In this document: piece by piece, positions 1 through 9,418 of the stretch
Layout of the letters: every line of letters begins with the position of its first letter
Numbering within the stretch: position 1 is the stretch's first letter
From: a bacterium
GTDB lineage: Bacteria > Bacillota > Bacilli > Lactobacillales > Streptococcaceae
NCBI GenBank assembly: GCA_905221235.1
Contig: CAJNCJ010000003.1
Span: 62,001 to 126,000, forward strand
Reading direction: 5' to 3'
Length of the DNA: 64,000 nt
Program-made: the position numbers and the translations under genes
The notes under the pieces: model-generated
What the model was told of the DNA's origin: nothing
What the model saw: the letters and a program-made list of their open reading frames with translations, nothing else
The model's database searches: none

Positions 1-1021
1 GAGCTAGATGGTAACCAATGATAGGACCAGTTGTGAGGCCTGATGAACCTAGGCCACTGGCTGCATAGACACCTGCCAAGTCGGGTACTTGCCCAAAGAA
101 AGGTGAGAAATCACTTGTATAGGCTCGGATTCCCACGCGCTCACCCGATGATTTCGCTCCTGCCAAGGCTGGGTAGTAAGGCAAGGCTGCCTCCTCCATT
201 TGCTGGAGCAAGGTTTCATCCACCGTCAAATCAAATCCCATATCATTTTCATGGGTAGCGCCTAGGGACAATTTCCCACCTGCAAAAGGTATCAAATCCC
301 ACTCCCCTTCTGGCATAACAACAGGGTAGGATTCCATATCTTGAGCAAGCTGATAATCTCGGAGTTGCCCTTTCTGAGGACGAACATCCACTTCATAACC
401 TAAGGGTTTTAATATATGTCCCAACCAAGCTCCCGTCGCTAAAATAACCTGATCAAACACCTCTTCGCCAATCTGGTAGCCTGATGCTAAAGGTGTCAGA
501 CTCACTTTTTCTTTGACCAGCTTGACCTGACTGGCTTCCAGCAAACGAGTCACTAAGAGTTGGCCATCTACTCTCGCTCCACCAGAAGCATAGAGTAGGC
601 GGTCAAATCCCTGCAAGCCAGGGAATAATTCAATAGCTGAAGCTTGGTCCAGAATGGCTAACTGACCTATCAAGGGAGATTCTTCCCTGCGCTGGAGAGC
701 TAGTTCATAGAGTTCGTCCAACTTGGACTCATCCTTTTTCATGAGAAAGACTCCCGAACGCTGGTAAAAGTCGATTTCTTGCCCTGATTTCTCTAAATCA
801 GCCAACAAATCCACATAAAAGTCAGCCCCCAAGCGTGCCATCTTGTACCAGGCCTTATTACGGCGTTTTGAAAACCAAGGACTAATAATTCCTGCTGCGG
901 CCTTGGTGGCCTGACCTTGTCCATGGTCAAAAACGGTCACCTCTAGGTCACTTTCTTTCGAGAGGTAGTAGGCTGCTGTTGCTCCCACAATTCCTGCTCC
1001 GATAATGGCTACTTTTTTCAT
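1..1021 (-). CDS. FAD-dependent amino-acid oxidase family protein, 3' end beyond window
   Basis: The open frame begins at the ATG at 1021 and runs off the left edge without a stop, so the C-terminus is missing. The N-terminus MKKVAIIGAGIVGATAAYYL is a classic Rossmann dinucleotide-binding motif (GAGIVGA), followed by a glycine-oxidase/DadA-like body with a C-terminal stretch VGIRAYTSDFSPFFGQVPD typical of the DAO family. Such enzymes are flavoproteins that oxidatively deaminate amino or imino acids in the cytoplasm; the substrate cannot be told from sequence. It starts 16 bases after the stop of the Nif3-family gene and is probably co-transcribed with it and trmK. Confidence 0.85.
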   Translation of the reverse strand, partial: MKKVAIIGAGIVGATAAYYLSKESDLEVTVFDHGQGQATKAAAGIISPWFSKRRNKAWYKMARLGADFYVDLLADLEKSGQEIDFYQRSGVFLMKKDESKLDELYELALQRREESPLIGQLAILDQASAIELFPGLQGFDRLLYASGGARVDGQLLVTRLLEASQVKLVKEKVSLTPLASGYQIGEEVFDQVILATGAWLGHILKPLGYEVDVRPQKGQLRDYQLAQDMESYPVVMPEGEWDLIPFAGGKLSLGATHENDMGFDLTVDETLLQQMEEAALPYYPALAGAKSSGERVGIRAYTSDFSPFFGQVPDLAGVYAASGLGSSGLTTGPIIGYHLA

Positions 1022-1037
1022 TGTTTTCACTTTCTAA

Positions 1038-1835
1038 CTAGATATGGTGGAAAGGATTGGTTGATGCCTGACTAGGTAAGATATCAATAGACCAGCCCTT
1101 CTCTGCCTTCCATTGAGTAAGGAGTGCTGCGATTTTTTCCACAAAAAGCACTTCGATATAGTGTCCTGGATCCAATGCCAACAGACCATCAGACAGCATA
1201 TCCTGGGCAGTGTGGTAATAGATATCGCCAGTAATATAGACATCTGCTTCCTTTGCTAAAGCATCCTTATAGAAAGATTGGCCACTACCGCCACAGATGG
1301 CCACTCTTGAAATAGGCTTCTGCAAATCACTCTCTTGATAATGCACCAAGCGCAGGCTGTCTAGGCCAAAGACTTGCTTAACATGCTGGGCCAATTCCCC
1401 AAAGGTCTGAGTCGGAATATTCCCAATCCGTCCAATTCCACGTTCAGGACCCGTCTCCTGTAAATAAGTCGTCTCCTCAATGCCTAGCATCTGGCAGAAC
1501 CAGTCATTGAGGCCATTTTCAACGATGTCAATATTGGTATGGCTGACATAAACTGCGATGTCATGCTTGATCAGGTCAATGTAAATCTGATTTTGCGAAC
1601 GGCTGGCTACCAAGTCCTTGATCGGACGGAAAATCGGCGCGTGCTTGACAATAATCAAGTCTACACCCTTTTCAATGGCTTCAGCCACCGTTTCTTCACG
1701 AATATCGAGAGCCACCATGACACTTTGGATATCCTTGTCCAAAGTGCCGATTTGCAGACCACGACTATCCCCCTCCATAGAAAATTCCTGAGGGCAAAAG
1801 CCTTCATAAGCTTGTATCACTTCACTTGCTAGCAT
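1038..1835 (-). CDS. Nif3/YqfO family GTP cyclohydrolase I type 2-like protein
   Basis: A 265-residue protein of the Nif3/YqfO family, the short form without the inserted PII-like domain. Metal-binding motifs of the family are visible: [11 protein letters not shown] (His) near residue 63, [17 protein letters not shown] near 97, and the C-terminal [10 protein letters not shown] with a conserved His and Glu. Members form ring hexamers with a dinuclear metal centre, and their physiological role is unsettled. The gene starts inside the 3' end of trmK (14-base overlap) with a good AAGGAGG site there, the usual trmK-Nif3 pairing of Firmicutes, so the two are translationally linked. Confidence 0.92.
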   Translation of the reverse strand: MLASEVIQAYEGFCPQEFSMEGDSRGLQIGTLDKDIQSVMVALDIREETVAEAIEKGVDLIIVKHAPIFRPIKDLVASRSQNQIYIDLIKHDIAVYVSHTNIDIVENGLNDWFCQMLGIEETTYLQETGPERGIGRIGNIPTQTFGELAQHVKQVFGLDSLRLVHYQESDLQKPISRVAICGGSGQSFYKDALAKEADVYITGDIYYHTAQDMLSDGLLALDPGHYIEVLFVEKIAALLTQWKAEKGWSIDILPSQASTNPFHHI

Positions 1836-2499
1836 GGAGAACCTCCTTGATGGCTTGAATTTTATCTACAAGAACTTGACGTTCCTCCAGATTTTTTTCT
1901 GGAATTTGTCTGAGGGCAAACTCTAGCTTAACAGCTTCTTTTTGCCATTTTTGGACAAAGACTGGACTGACTTCCTTGGATAAGAAGGGACCAAAGCGGA
2001 CATCACTGGCTGATAACTTCATTTGTCCCGCTTCCACAACTAGAATTTCATAAAATTTACCAGCTTCTTCTAAAATGCTTTCTGCTACAATCTGAAAATC
2101 GTTATCTTGCAACCAGATACGCAAGTCGTCTTCACGATTATTAGGCTGGAGGATCAAACGCTCTACATTAGCTAACTTGTCCAAGCCTTCTTCTAAGATC
2201 CTAGCAATCAAACGGCCACCCATACCTGCAATAGTGATAACCGATACTTGATCTGCCTCTTCAAAGGCTGCTAGGCCATTGGCTAAACGGACTTGGATTT
2301 TCTCCTTTAAGCCGTGAGCCTCAACATTTTTAACCGCAGACTGATAGGGACCTTCCACAACCTCGCCTGCAATGGCGCTTTTGATTTGACCTCTCTCGAC
2401 TAACTCGATTGGCAGATAAGCATGGTCACTCCCCACATCTAGTAAAATGGCCCCTTGGGGAACAAAGGAAGCCACCAATTCTAATCTCTTTGAAATCAT
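1822..2499 (-). CDS. trmK: tRNA (adenine(22)-N1)-methyltransferase TrmK
   Basis: A 225-residue class I SAM-dependent methyltransferase of the TrmK/YqfN family, which methylates N1 of adenine 22 in bacterial tRNAs. The SAM motif [18 protein letters not shown] lies near residues 18-34, then [14 protein letters not shown] near residue 90 and [10 protein letters not shown] near 115, all family hallmarks. The length is normal. It is the first gene of a likely trmK-Nif3-oxidase operon and its stop codon overlaps the next gene. An extended -10 promoter lies just upstream. Confidence 0.94.
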   Translation of the reverse strand: MISKRLELVASFVPQGAILLDVGSDHAYLPIELVERGQIKSAIAGEVVEGPYQSAVKNVEAHGLKEKIQVRLANGLAAFEEADQVSVITIAGMGGRLIARILEEGLDKLANVERLILQPNNREDDLRIWLQDNDFQIVAESILEEAGKFYEILVVEAGQMKLSASDVRFGPFLSKEVSPVFVQKWQKEAVKLEFALRQIPEKNLEERQVLVDKIQAIKEVLHASK

Positions 2500-2532
2500 C
2501 TTCTCTCTCTTTCCAAAACTCTATTACCTCTT

Positions 2533-2541
2533 ATTATACCA
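2533..2541 (-). promoter_or_regulatory. Extended -10 promoter for trmK operon
   Basis: On the minus strand TGGTATAAT gives an extended -10 about 34 bases upstream of the trmK start. No convincing -35 is visible 16-18 bases further up, which is normal for TGn promoters in streptococci. Confidence 0.55.
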
Positions 2542-2566
2542 TATTTCGGCTGGCAATCTTGCACCT

Positions 2567-2600
2567 AAAAAAAACCACAATCCACAGATTGCAGTCTTTC
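2567..2600 (-). terminator. Intrinsic terminator after P-type ATPase
   Basis: On the minus strand ACTGCAATC and GATTGTGGT pair around TGTG (G-U pairs included) and are followed by a run of T. It lies directly after the ATPase stop codon at 2602. Confidence 0.75.
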
Positions 2601-2601
2601 T

Positions 2602-4950
2602 TTATTTTTTCGCTTGATAACGACTGGTCAAGATGAAAATCACGGTAAAGACCAACATCATGGCACCATAAACAGGTAATGTTTGTCCTGTTAAGGTTGA
2701 AATTTCAAGCAGTTTTTGAATTCTTGGGAAGAGAGCTGTGGCTAGGAAGCCTCCTACTGACCAAACAATCAAGAGGACACGCCAAAGGGTAAATGGCATG
2801 CAGGCTCTAAATACGGATAAGAAACCGATAGACCCAAGTAGATAATAGAGGAGGGTTGAGATTTCTATCTCAGACCAGCCTTGACTACTTCCAAATAGTT
2901 TCACAAAAAGAACGCTGAACACGACCATGAGGGCACTTGGTAGGGCACGAAGCATGGACCTTCTGAGGAAATTTGGCTCTACAGGCTTGATATTTCGCTC
3001 AAAAGTCAGAACGAATGGTGGGAAACCTTCCACGAATTGGTCGATCATGGTTATCTGAATTGGAATGAAGGGGAAAATCAAAATCCACTCTGACCGTCCT
3101 AGAAGGGCACTGGCGATACAGATAACTGCCAACAGGAAGGAATAGATAGTTTTAATCAAGAAAATCGGTGCGATGTGGGCGATGTTATTGACCACCCGAC
3201 GACCTTCAAAGAGAATCTCAGGAACATCATTAAAGTCAGAGTTCAAGAGAACTAGATTAGCAATTTGACGAGTCGCAGGGTCTCCCTCAGCCATCACGAT
3301 AGAACAATCTGCCTCACGAAGAGCCAGGATATCATTAACTCCATCCCCAGTCATAGCTGTTGTATGCCCTGCTTTTTTCAGAGTTTGGATGATGAGTTTC
3401 TTTTGATGAGGGGAAACACGTCCGAAAATTGCAGTTTCTTCAGCCATGGCAATCAATTCCTCATCTGTGATTTTTGAGCAATCTACATAGCTGTGATAGT
3501 CCGCAAAGCCAGCCTTCTGAGCAATACTGGAAACTGTAACCGGATTGTCGCCAGAGATAATCTTGAGTCCCACTTCTTGAGAACGGAGATAGTCCAGCGT
3601 CTCAGCTGCTCCTTCTCGTATCGGGTCCAAGATTTCCAGCAAGGCCAGAGCCTGAATATCAGATGGTTTTTGTGATTTGTGGTGGTCTAGTTTTTCCTGA
3701 CTGAGGGCTAAGACCAAGACACGTGACCCTCTCTCCAAGGCTTCTCTGGCTTCTGGGACTTCAGAGTTCAGCAACATCTCAGGTGCCCCTAAGAAAACTG
3801 TCCCCAGACCTTCCAATTCCATGGCTCCCCACTTGCGATCGCTTGAGAAGGGAAGATTCGAAAGCATAGGATAGGCAACCTGGCCTTGGAAACGCTGGCG
3901 AATGGCTTGAGCTGTTGGATTCTTATCCTCACTATGGGCCATATAGCTAGTCAAAATGCTGGCAATAGCTTCATCACCATAAGTTTCCGTCAGTGGAAGA
4001 ACAGCCTCCACCTGCATCTTTCCTTGGGTAATGGTGCCCGTCTTGTCCAGACAGAGCATATCCACACGCGCCAAGGTCTCAACAGAGTACATCTCCTGTA
4101 CCAAGACCTTTTTCAAGCCCAGTTTGATCACTGCAGTCAAGAGAGAAGTAATGGTCAACAGGGCAATTCCTTTAGGCAACATTCCCAAAAGGGCTGTCGA
4201 CGAATTTACAACGGACGACTTAAGAGGCAATCCTTTTAACATCAAGGCTTCTAGCAAGAGAGCCAGACCAAAAGGAATGATAATCTTTCCAGTAAAACCT
4301 GCTAACTTGTCCAGCGATTTCATGATACGGGAGTTGATGGGTTTAACTGTCTTGGCTTCCAGCATGAGCTTGGCAGCATAGTTGTCAGCACCGACATGGT
4401 GGACTTGAGCCAAAACTGACCCACTGGCTAGGAAGCTTCCTGACAAAAGCAAGGCATCCACTTCCTTTTGCACTAAATCACTTTCCCCCGTCAACATGGC
4501 TTCATTGACTTCCGCAAAACCTTCTAAAACGAGGGCATCACTGGGAATCTGCTCCCCAGCAGACAAACGAATGACGTCTCCTAGCACCAATTCTTCAGGA
4601 TTGAGGGCAACTTCCTGTCCATCACGAATGGTTTTGACCTTTTCCTTGGTCATGAGATTGAGCTTGTCTACCATGTGTTTGGCCCGTAACTCGGTCACAA
4701 TACCAGAAAAGGCGTTAAAGCAGATAACAGCAAAGAAGACCAGATTGCTCCAAGCCTGCACAAAGGCAAGTGCCAAAGCAATGGCAAAGTTCAAAGCGTT
4801 AAAAAGGGTAAAGACATTTCGTTTAACGATTTGCCAAGTACTGGTACTGGCCGATGCGGTAAAATCATTGACCAGGCCCTTAGCCTGTCTTTCCTTGACT
4901 TCTCTTTGGGTTAATCCCATAATCTTATTTTTATCCATAAATTCTATCAT
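2602..4950 (-). CDS. P-type cation-transporting ATPase, atypical subfamily
   Basis: A 782-residue membrane ion pump. The phosphorylation motif LDKTGT (Asp near 302), the dephosphorylation loop TGES near 154 and the hinge TGDGVND are all present, so the catalytic cycle should be intact. About ten transmembrane segments fit the pattern: two before the actuator domain, two before the P-domain, and six after it. In the fourth segment the ion-site motif is GMLPKG (residues 256-261) rather than the PEGL of Ca2+ pumps, so the transported ion cannot be assigned by analogy. Either the ATG at 4950 or the one four codons in could be the start; neither has a strong ribosome site. It is transcribed alone, ending at a terminator at 2567. 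Confidence 0.88.
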   Translation of the reverse strand: MIEFMDKNKIMGLTQREVKERQAKGLVNDFTASASTSTWQIVKRNVFTLFNALNFAIALALAFVQAWSNLVFFAVICFNAFSGIVTELRAKHMVDKLNLMTKEKVKTIRDGQEVALNPEELVLGDVIRLSAGEQIPSDALVLEGFAEVNEAMLTGESDLVQKEVDALLLSGSFLASGSVLAQVHHVGADNYAAKLMLEAKTVKPINSRIMKSLDKLAGFTGKIIIPFGLALLLEALMLKGLPLKSSVVNSSTALLGMLPKGIALLTITSLLTAVIKLGLKKVLVQEMYSVETLARVDMLCLDKTGTITQGKMQVEAVLPLTETYGDEAIASILTSYMAHSEDKNPTAQAIRQRFQGQVAYPMLSNLPFSSDRKWGAMELEGLGTVFLGAPEMLLNSEVPEAREALERGSRVLVLALSQEKLDHHKSQKPSDIQALALLEILDPIREGAAETLDYLRSQEVGLKIISGDNPVTVSSIAQKAGFADYHSYVDCSKITDEELIAMAEETAIFGRVSPHQKKLIIQTLKKAGHTTAMTGDGVNDILALREADCSIVMAEGDPATRQIANLVLLNSDFNDVPEILFEGRRVVNNIAHIAPIFLIKTIYSFLLAVICIASALLGRSEWILIFPFIPIQITMIDQFVEGFPPFVLTFERNIKPVEPNFLRRSMLRALPSALMVVFSVLFVKLFGSSQGWSEIEISTLLYYLLGSIGFLSVFRACMPFTLWRVLLIVWSVGGFLATALFPRIQKLLEISTLTGQTLPVYGAMMLVFTVIFILTSRYQAKK

Positions 4951-5070
4951 ATCATTTTTTCTAAAAGAATTCTAATCTCACCCCAAATCTGCACCTAGTC
5001 AAGGGAAAAGTTTGCCAGCCCTCCTTTGATAAGGTATAATAATAACAAGAAAATAATCGAAGGAGATCGC

Positions 5071-5820
5071 ATGTTTTATACTTATTTACGTGGATTGGTC
5101 GTCTTGCTCCTATGGTCCATCAATGGCAATGCCCACTATCATAATACCGATAAAATTCCTAATCAAAATGAAAATTATATTCTGGTTGCGCCTCACCGCA
5201 CTTGGTGGGATCCTGTTTACATGGCCTTTGCGACCAAGCCAAAACAGTTCATCTTTATGGCAAAAAAAGAACTCTTTACCAACCGTATCTTTGGTTGGTG
5301 GATTCGTATGTGTGGTGCCTTTCCTATTGACCGTGAAAACCCCAGCGCCTCAGCCATCAAATATCCTATCAATGTTCTCAAAAAAAGTGACCGCTCCCTT
5401 ATCATGTTTCCAAGTGGGAGCCGCCACTCAAATGATGTAAAAGGTGGCGTAGCCCTGATTGCCAAAATGGCCAAAGTCCGTATCATGCCGGTTACCTACA
5501 CCGGTCCCATGACTTTAAAGGGCTTGGTTAGCCGTGAGCGTGTCGATATGAACTTTGGAAATCCTATCGATATCTCAGATATCAAGAAAATGAATGATGA
5601 AGGCATTGAAACAGTCGCCAATCGTATCCAAACAGAATTTCAACGTTTGGACCAAGAAACCAAACAATGGCACAACGATAAAAAACCAAACCCACTCTGG
5701 TGGTTTATCCGCATCCCTGCCCTCATCCTTGCCATTATCCTCGCTATCCTAACCATCATCTTTAGCTTTATCGCAAGCTTCGTCTGGAATCCAGATAAGA
5801 AAAGAGAGGCTCTTGGTTAA
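5071..5820 (+). CDS. plsC: 1-acyl-sn-glycerol-3-phosphate acyltransferase (PlsC family)
   Basis: A 249-residue membrane-associated acyltransferase that should add the second acyl chain to lysophosphatidic acid in phospholipid synthesis. The HX4D motif is present as HRTWWD near residue 43, with MFPSGSRH near 120 as the second conserved block, and a hydrophobic C-terminal segment (IRIPALILAIILAILTIIFS) that would anchor it in the membrane. I start it at the ATG at 5071, preceded by AAGGAGATC, rather than at the in-frame ATG 15 codons upstream, which has no ribosome site. It is monocistronic and ends at a strong terminator. Confidence 0.92.
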   Translation: MFYTYLRGLVVLLLWSINGNAHYHNTDKIPNQNENYILVAPHRTWWDPVYMAFATKPKQFIFMAKKELFTNRIFGWWIRMCGAFPIDRENPSASAIKYPINVLKKSDRSLIMFPSGSRHSNDVKGGVALIAKMAKVRIMPVTYTGPMTLKGLVSRERVDMNFGNPIDISDIKKMNDEGIETVANRIQTEFQRLDQETKQWHNDKKPNPLWWFIRIPALILAIILAILTIIFSFIASFVWNPDKKREALG

Positions 5821-5831
5821 AAAATACAACA

Positions 5832-5864
5832 ATCCCTTGGCAAAAGCCAAGGGATAATTCTTTT
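5832..5864. terminator. Bidirectional terminator between plsC and esterase gene
   Basis: A perfect stem TCCCTTGGC/GCCAAGGGA with an AAAA loop, flanked by A-rich and T-rich sequence, sits between the convergent ends of the acyltransferase and esterase genes. Confidence 0.8.
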
Positions 5865-6555
5865 ACTTGATTTTCCATTTTTGGGCCAACCAGCTAGAAA
5901 AGGCTAAAAATCGCTCAGCCACTTGCTCATGATGCCCATAGGAATCAAAGACAAACTGGCCAGTCGGATAGTGTTTCTGAAGACTGGTATGGATCTGTTC
6001 AGCATAGACCGGTGCTTGAGCCAAGCGATTGCTATGATTGGCTCCTTCTGTTTGCCCATTCTGTAAATACAGCAAACAGTCCAAATTTTTCACATTTTCT
6101 TCCTTGCAGTAAGTCACAAAATTAGGATACCAAAAGGAACCGCAGATTGAAAAGACACAGGAAACCTTGTCAAAGCTGAAAAGACTGTAGACTGCCGCCA
6201 AACCACCTAGTGAATACCCTCCATAAGCAAGGCGAGTTTCGTCCAGGCGATAAAGCGACTGCAGCTTGTCTAAAAGACCTCCAAATAAATGATCATGATA
6301 GGCAGTTGCCTGACCACCAAAATCTGGAGCCCCATCTCTCAGAGCCGATGCCTTCCAGGGCGTGTAGTTGTCTAGACGATTTTTAGAGGCCAAGCCCACT
6401 AAAATCACAGAGTCGGACAGGGATGATAGGAAATCCAAGTTTCCATCATTCAAGAGAATCGCTGGATAGCTTTGATTGGGATCATAGGTCGAAGGCAGGC
6501 TGACCTTGACCTGGATTCCTTCCCAATCAAACTCATTATTTATTGATAAAATCAT
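5863..6555 (-). CDS. Alpha/beta-hydrolase, enterochelin-esterase-like
   Basis: A 230-residue cytoplasmic alpha/beta hydrolase of the Fes/IroE-like esterase group. The nucleophile elbow is YGGYSLGGLA (GxSxG) and the C-terminal catalytic histidine is probably in YGHHEQVAERF. It is the last gene of the iron-uptake-type operon and its start lies inside the end of the binding-protein gene. I use the ATG at 6555; a TTG seven codons upstream is also possible and neither has a good ribosome site. Inference from context: it may open an imported ferric siderophore so that iron is released. No siderophore synthesis genes are nearby, so a siderophore made by other bacteria is the likelier substrate. Confidence 0.8.
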   Translation of the reverse strand: MILSINNEFDWEGIQVKVSLPSTYDPNQSYPAILLNDGNLDFLSSLSDSVILVGLASKNRLDNYTPWKASALRDGAPDFGGQATAYHDHLFGGLLDKLQSLYRLDETRLAYGGYSLGGLAAVYSLFSFDKVSCVFSICGSFWYPNFVTYCKEENVKNLDCLLYLQNGQTEGANHSNRLAQAPVYAEQIHTSLQKHYPTGQFVFDSYGHHEQVAERFLAFSSWLAQKWKIK

Positions 6556-7546
6556 TGATTTTCTCAAGGGAATCAATCACTGCTGGACCATAATCCATCA
6601 ACTCATCGTAAGATATAGTCATGATTTTTTGATTCTTAATAGCAGGAACGCTTTCCAAAACAGCATTTGCCTTCATCAACTCTACTGCTTTTTCATCCAA
6701 TTTTTTATTGCGATCGCTGGTTACATAGATAATCAATTCAGGATCCATTGACACGAGATTTTCCAAGGTCAAGCCTGATGTCCCCGTAGCAACGTTTGTA
6801 TAACCAAGTTGGTTCAGCAAACTTTCTTGCAAAGCAGACTTGTAGGCACCGAAGGTTTGATCATTATAAGCAACCATAATCAAAGCCTTTTTCTTTTCAC
6901 CTTGGTTTGCTGGATTTGCTTTCTTAACAGCGTCAATTTTAGTTTGTAATTGGGCTGCGTATTCATTAGCCTTGTCCTGAACATTAAAAATCATTCCAAG
7001 ATTTTTTACATCTTCTACGATATTCCCCAAATCTTGCTGAATTGTTGAGAGAGAAGCTTTTTGTGTATAAACTGGGATTTTATTTTCATTCCAAGTGCTA
7101 ACTGTCCCCAAGGATTTTTCAGAAAACATCATGTTTCGACCCATCACAGCGTCTGGCTCATAAGAAAGGACTGTCTCTTGTGAGACTGTTTTTTTATCCC
7201 CAATTTGAGGAATCGTTGCAATCGCGTCCTTGTATTGGTCTGTTACAGCATTGTCAGGGTTGAGCATGCCAGCAATTTTATCCTTCAACCCCAACTCCAA
7301 TAAGATTTCAGTGGTTGAAAGATTGTTGGTGATCACTTTTTCAGGTGCCTTGTCAAAAACTTGTTCGACTTCATTTCCCTTAGCATCATAAGTTTTGATC
7401 GTTAGCGGATAAGTCGTCTCTGCGTTAGCCTTTTGACTTGTTTCTGTGCTAGACTGTGTGGTAGTTTTTTCTGTAGTAGTATTGCCACAAGCTGCCATGG
7501 TTAGGGTAGCTACTGTTACGAGTAAAATGCTTAGTGTTTTTTTCAT
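6536..7546 (-). CDS. Iron-siderophore-type ABC transporter, substrate-binding lipoprotein
   Basis: A 336-residue lipoprotein. The signal sequence ends in the lipobox LTMAAC, so Cys19 should be lipidated and the protein anchored outside the membrane. After a Thr/Ser-rich linker comes a FecB/BtuF-type binding domain, with the typical opening PEKVITNNLSTTEILLELGL and the family pattern of two lobes joined by a long helix (IQQDLGNIVEDVKNLGMIF). Families of this class bind ferric siderophores, haem or cobalamin; I favour a ferric siderophore because of the esterase gene downstream. It follows the ATPase gene by 19 bases and overlaps the esterase. Confidence 0.87.
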   Translation of the reverse strand: MKKTLSILLVTVATLTMAACGNTTTEKTTTQSSTETSQKANAETTYPLTIKTYDAKGNEVEQVFDKAPEKVITNNLSTTEILLELGLKDKIAGMLNPDNAVTDQYKDAIATIPQIGDKKTVSQETVLSYEPDAVMGRNMMFSEKSLGTVSTWNENKIPVYTQKASLSTIQQDLGNIVEDVKNLGMIFNVQDKANEYAAQLQTKIDAVKKANPANQGEKKKALIMVAYNDQTFGAYKSALQESLLNQLGYTNVATGTSGLTLENLVSMDPELIIYVTSDRNKKLDEKAVELMKANAVLESVPAIKNQKIMTISYDELMDYGPAVIDSLEKINDFINK

Positions 7547-7565
7547 CTTGTTTTCCTTTTCATTC

Positions 7566-8321
7566 TTATAAATAGTGAATCATGGCTTGCTGATCCTCGG
7601 TCCAAGTCACCTGACTTTGAACTCCGTATACAGTTTGCAATGACTCAGGGGTGATGGTATCCTTTGGAGTCCCTTGGTAAAGGATTTCCCCCTCTTTCAT
7701 CAGATAGAGATAATCCGAATAGCGACAAGCAAGTTGAATATCATGCAGGACAGCTAGAACATTTATCTTGAGCTCCTTCACAATGGCCAACAAGTCTAGC
7801 TGATACTTGATATCCAAGTGATTGGTCGGTTCGTCCAAGAGTAAGAGAGTTGGTTCTTGCGCCAAGGCACGTGCCAACAAGACTCGCTGCTTCTCTCCCC
7901 CTGACAGGGACGAATAGAGACGAGTTTTCTTCTCTAGCATATCCACCTTGACAAGAGCATCTTGAACGAGGGCATAATCTCTTTTCCTTTCCTTCTGTAA
8001 AAAAGAGAGATGGGGCGTTCTGCCCAGCAAGACGATTTCCTCAACTGTACAATCAAACTGCAATTGATTAAACTGGGTTACAACTGCCATTTGCTTGGCT
8101 GTTTCTTTGAGTGACCAATGCTCCAGCGGCTTTCCATCTAGGCTTATCAAGCCTTTGTCTGACTTTTCCTGACGATAGAGGAGTTTAAGCAGGCTGGTTT
8201 TTCCACTTCCATTTGGTCCTAGTATCGTATGAAATTGATGCCCCTCAACCTTAAGAGAAACTCCTTTGAGGATTTTTTTCTCTCCTAGTCCAAAGTGGAC
8301 ATCCTGACAAATCAAATCCAT
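7566..8321 (-). CDS. Iron-siderophore-type ABC transporter, ATP-binding protein
   Basis: A 251-residue cytoplasmic ATPase of the FepC/FhuC/BtuD type. Walker A is GPNGSGKTS (near residue 35), the Q-loop lies at VVTQFNQLQ, the signature is LSGGEKQR, Walker B is LLLLDEP with the D-loop NHLD, and the H-loop is VLHD. All key residues are intact. It begins one base after the permease stop codon and ends 19 bases before the lipoprotein gene, consistent with a permease-ATPase-binding protein-esterase operon. Confidence 0.92.
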   Translation of the reverse strand: MDLICQDVHFGLGEKKILKGVSLKVEGHQFHTILGPNGSGKTSLLKLLYRQEKSDKGLISLDGKPLEHWSLKETAKQMAVVTQFNQLQFDCTVEEIVLLGRTPHLSFLQKERKRDYALVQDALVKVDMLEKKTRLYSSLSGGEKQRVLLARALAQEPTLLLLDEPTNHLDIKYQLDLLAIVKELKINVLAVLHDIQLACRYSDYLYLMKEGEILYQGTPKDTITPESLQTVYGVQSQVTWTEDQQAMIHYL

Positions 8322-8322
8322 A

Positions 8323-9369
8323 TCAGACCTTCACCTCCCTTCGCCGACCTCCAACAATGTAGATGAAGAAGGGAGCACCTACCAAGGCCGTGAAAATACC
8401 AATGGGTAGCTCAGCATTTGGAATAATGACACGAGAGAGTACATCTGCCCAGACGACAAAGAGGGCACCCAGTAAGGTCGCAACAGGAAAAAGTCTCCTG
8501 TAATTCGTTCCTACTAACCCTCGAGCTAAATGAGGAGTAATCAGACCGACAAATCCAATAATCCCACAAGTTGCCACCAAGACTGCTGTCAGCACAGCCA
8601 CCATTGTCACATAAAGATACCAAAAAAAGCGTAAGGGAATCCCCAAAGTTAAAGCAGCCTCATCTCCCATCATCATCGCATTGAAAACACGATACTGAGT
8701 AGAGAAAAATAGAAAGGCTATTCCTACTACCATAGTTGGCAGGACTAAGTCAGACCAGGTAGTCCCAGCAAGCGAGCCCATAGTCCAAAACTTAATGGTC
8801 ATCACACTGTCCGCATTAGCGCCAACTGAGATAATAAAGTTTGAAAAAGCTAGAAAGAGAGCATTGACCACCGTTCCTGATAAGATCAGACTAGAAGTCG
8901 TCATCCTTCCCTGCATAGAAGCAATGATGAGGACAGCAATTGTTGCCAAAATAGCTCCAAGAAAAGCTCCAAAGCTAATCATCACTTTTAAACCAAGAAT
9001 GATGCTCAAGGTTGCACCTAGAGTTGCACCCGCAGATATTCCTAAGACATAAGGCTCTGCGATGGGATTGTTCACTGTAGACTGCATCACACTACCACAC
9101 ATAGAAAGACCAGCACCTACTATCAAGCCCAACAATACTCGGGGAAATCTCATATTCCATACAATGGCAAGAGTAGACTTGGAAACCTCTCCTATCTCAA
9201 GAGGAAATCCCAACCTACTCAAAATAATCCGATAGGTATCGCTTAGATGAATCGCAACGGATCCCATTGAAACAGCTAAAAAGAGGGAAATTCCTAAAAC
9301 ACCTAGTAAAATACCTAAAAGTAATACAAATTTCAGGTCCTGTTGGCTTCCAGAAAATTTGGAAAGCAT
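8323..9369 (-). CDS. Iron-siderophore-type ABC transporter, permease (FecCD family)
   Basis: A 348-residue permease of the FecCD/BtuC family with about ten hydrophobic segments. The conserved blocks RFPRVLLGLIVGAGLSMCG, NNPIAEPYVLGISAGATLGA and GFVGLITPHLAR (the loop that contacts the ATPase) are all visible. A single gene implies a homodimeric channel. It is the first gene of the operon, with an AAAGGAGG site before its ATG and a good promoter with an overlapping inverted repeat upstream. Confidence 0.92.
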   Translation of the reverse strand: MLSKFSGSQQDLKFVLLLGILLGVLGISLFLAVSMGSVAIHLSDTYRIILSRLGFPLEIGEVSKSTLAIVWNMRFPRVLLGLIVGAGLSMCGSVMQSTVNNPIAEPYVLGISAGATLGATLSIILGLKVMISFGAFLGAILATIAVLIIASMQGRMTTSSLILSGTVVNALFLAFSNFIISVGANADSVMTIKFWTMGSLAGTTWSDLVLPTMVVGIAFLFFSTQYRVFNAMMMGDEAALTLGIPLRFFWYLYVTMVAVLTAVLVATCGIIGFVGLITPHLARGLVGTNYRRLFPVATLLGALFVVWADVLSRVIIPNAELPIGIFTALVGAPFFIYIVGGRRREVKV

Positions 9370-9385
9370 GCAAACCTCCTTTGAT

Positions 9386-9411
9386 AGAATCTTAAAAATT
9401 TAGAAAATTCT
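9386..9411. promoter_or_regulatory. Imperfect inverted repeat between iron-operon promoter and start
   Basis: A 26-base AT-rich palindrome (20 of 26 positions symmetric, outer arms AGAAT/ATTCT) lies just downstream of the -10, in the initially transcribed region. Its position fits a repressor operator, for example for a metal-responsive regulator, but I cannot match it to a known box. Confidence 0.35.
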
Positions 9412-9418
9412 CATGAAA

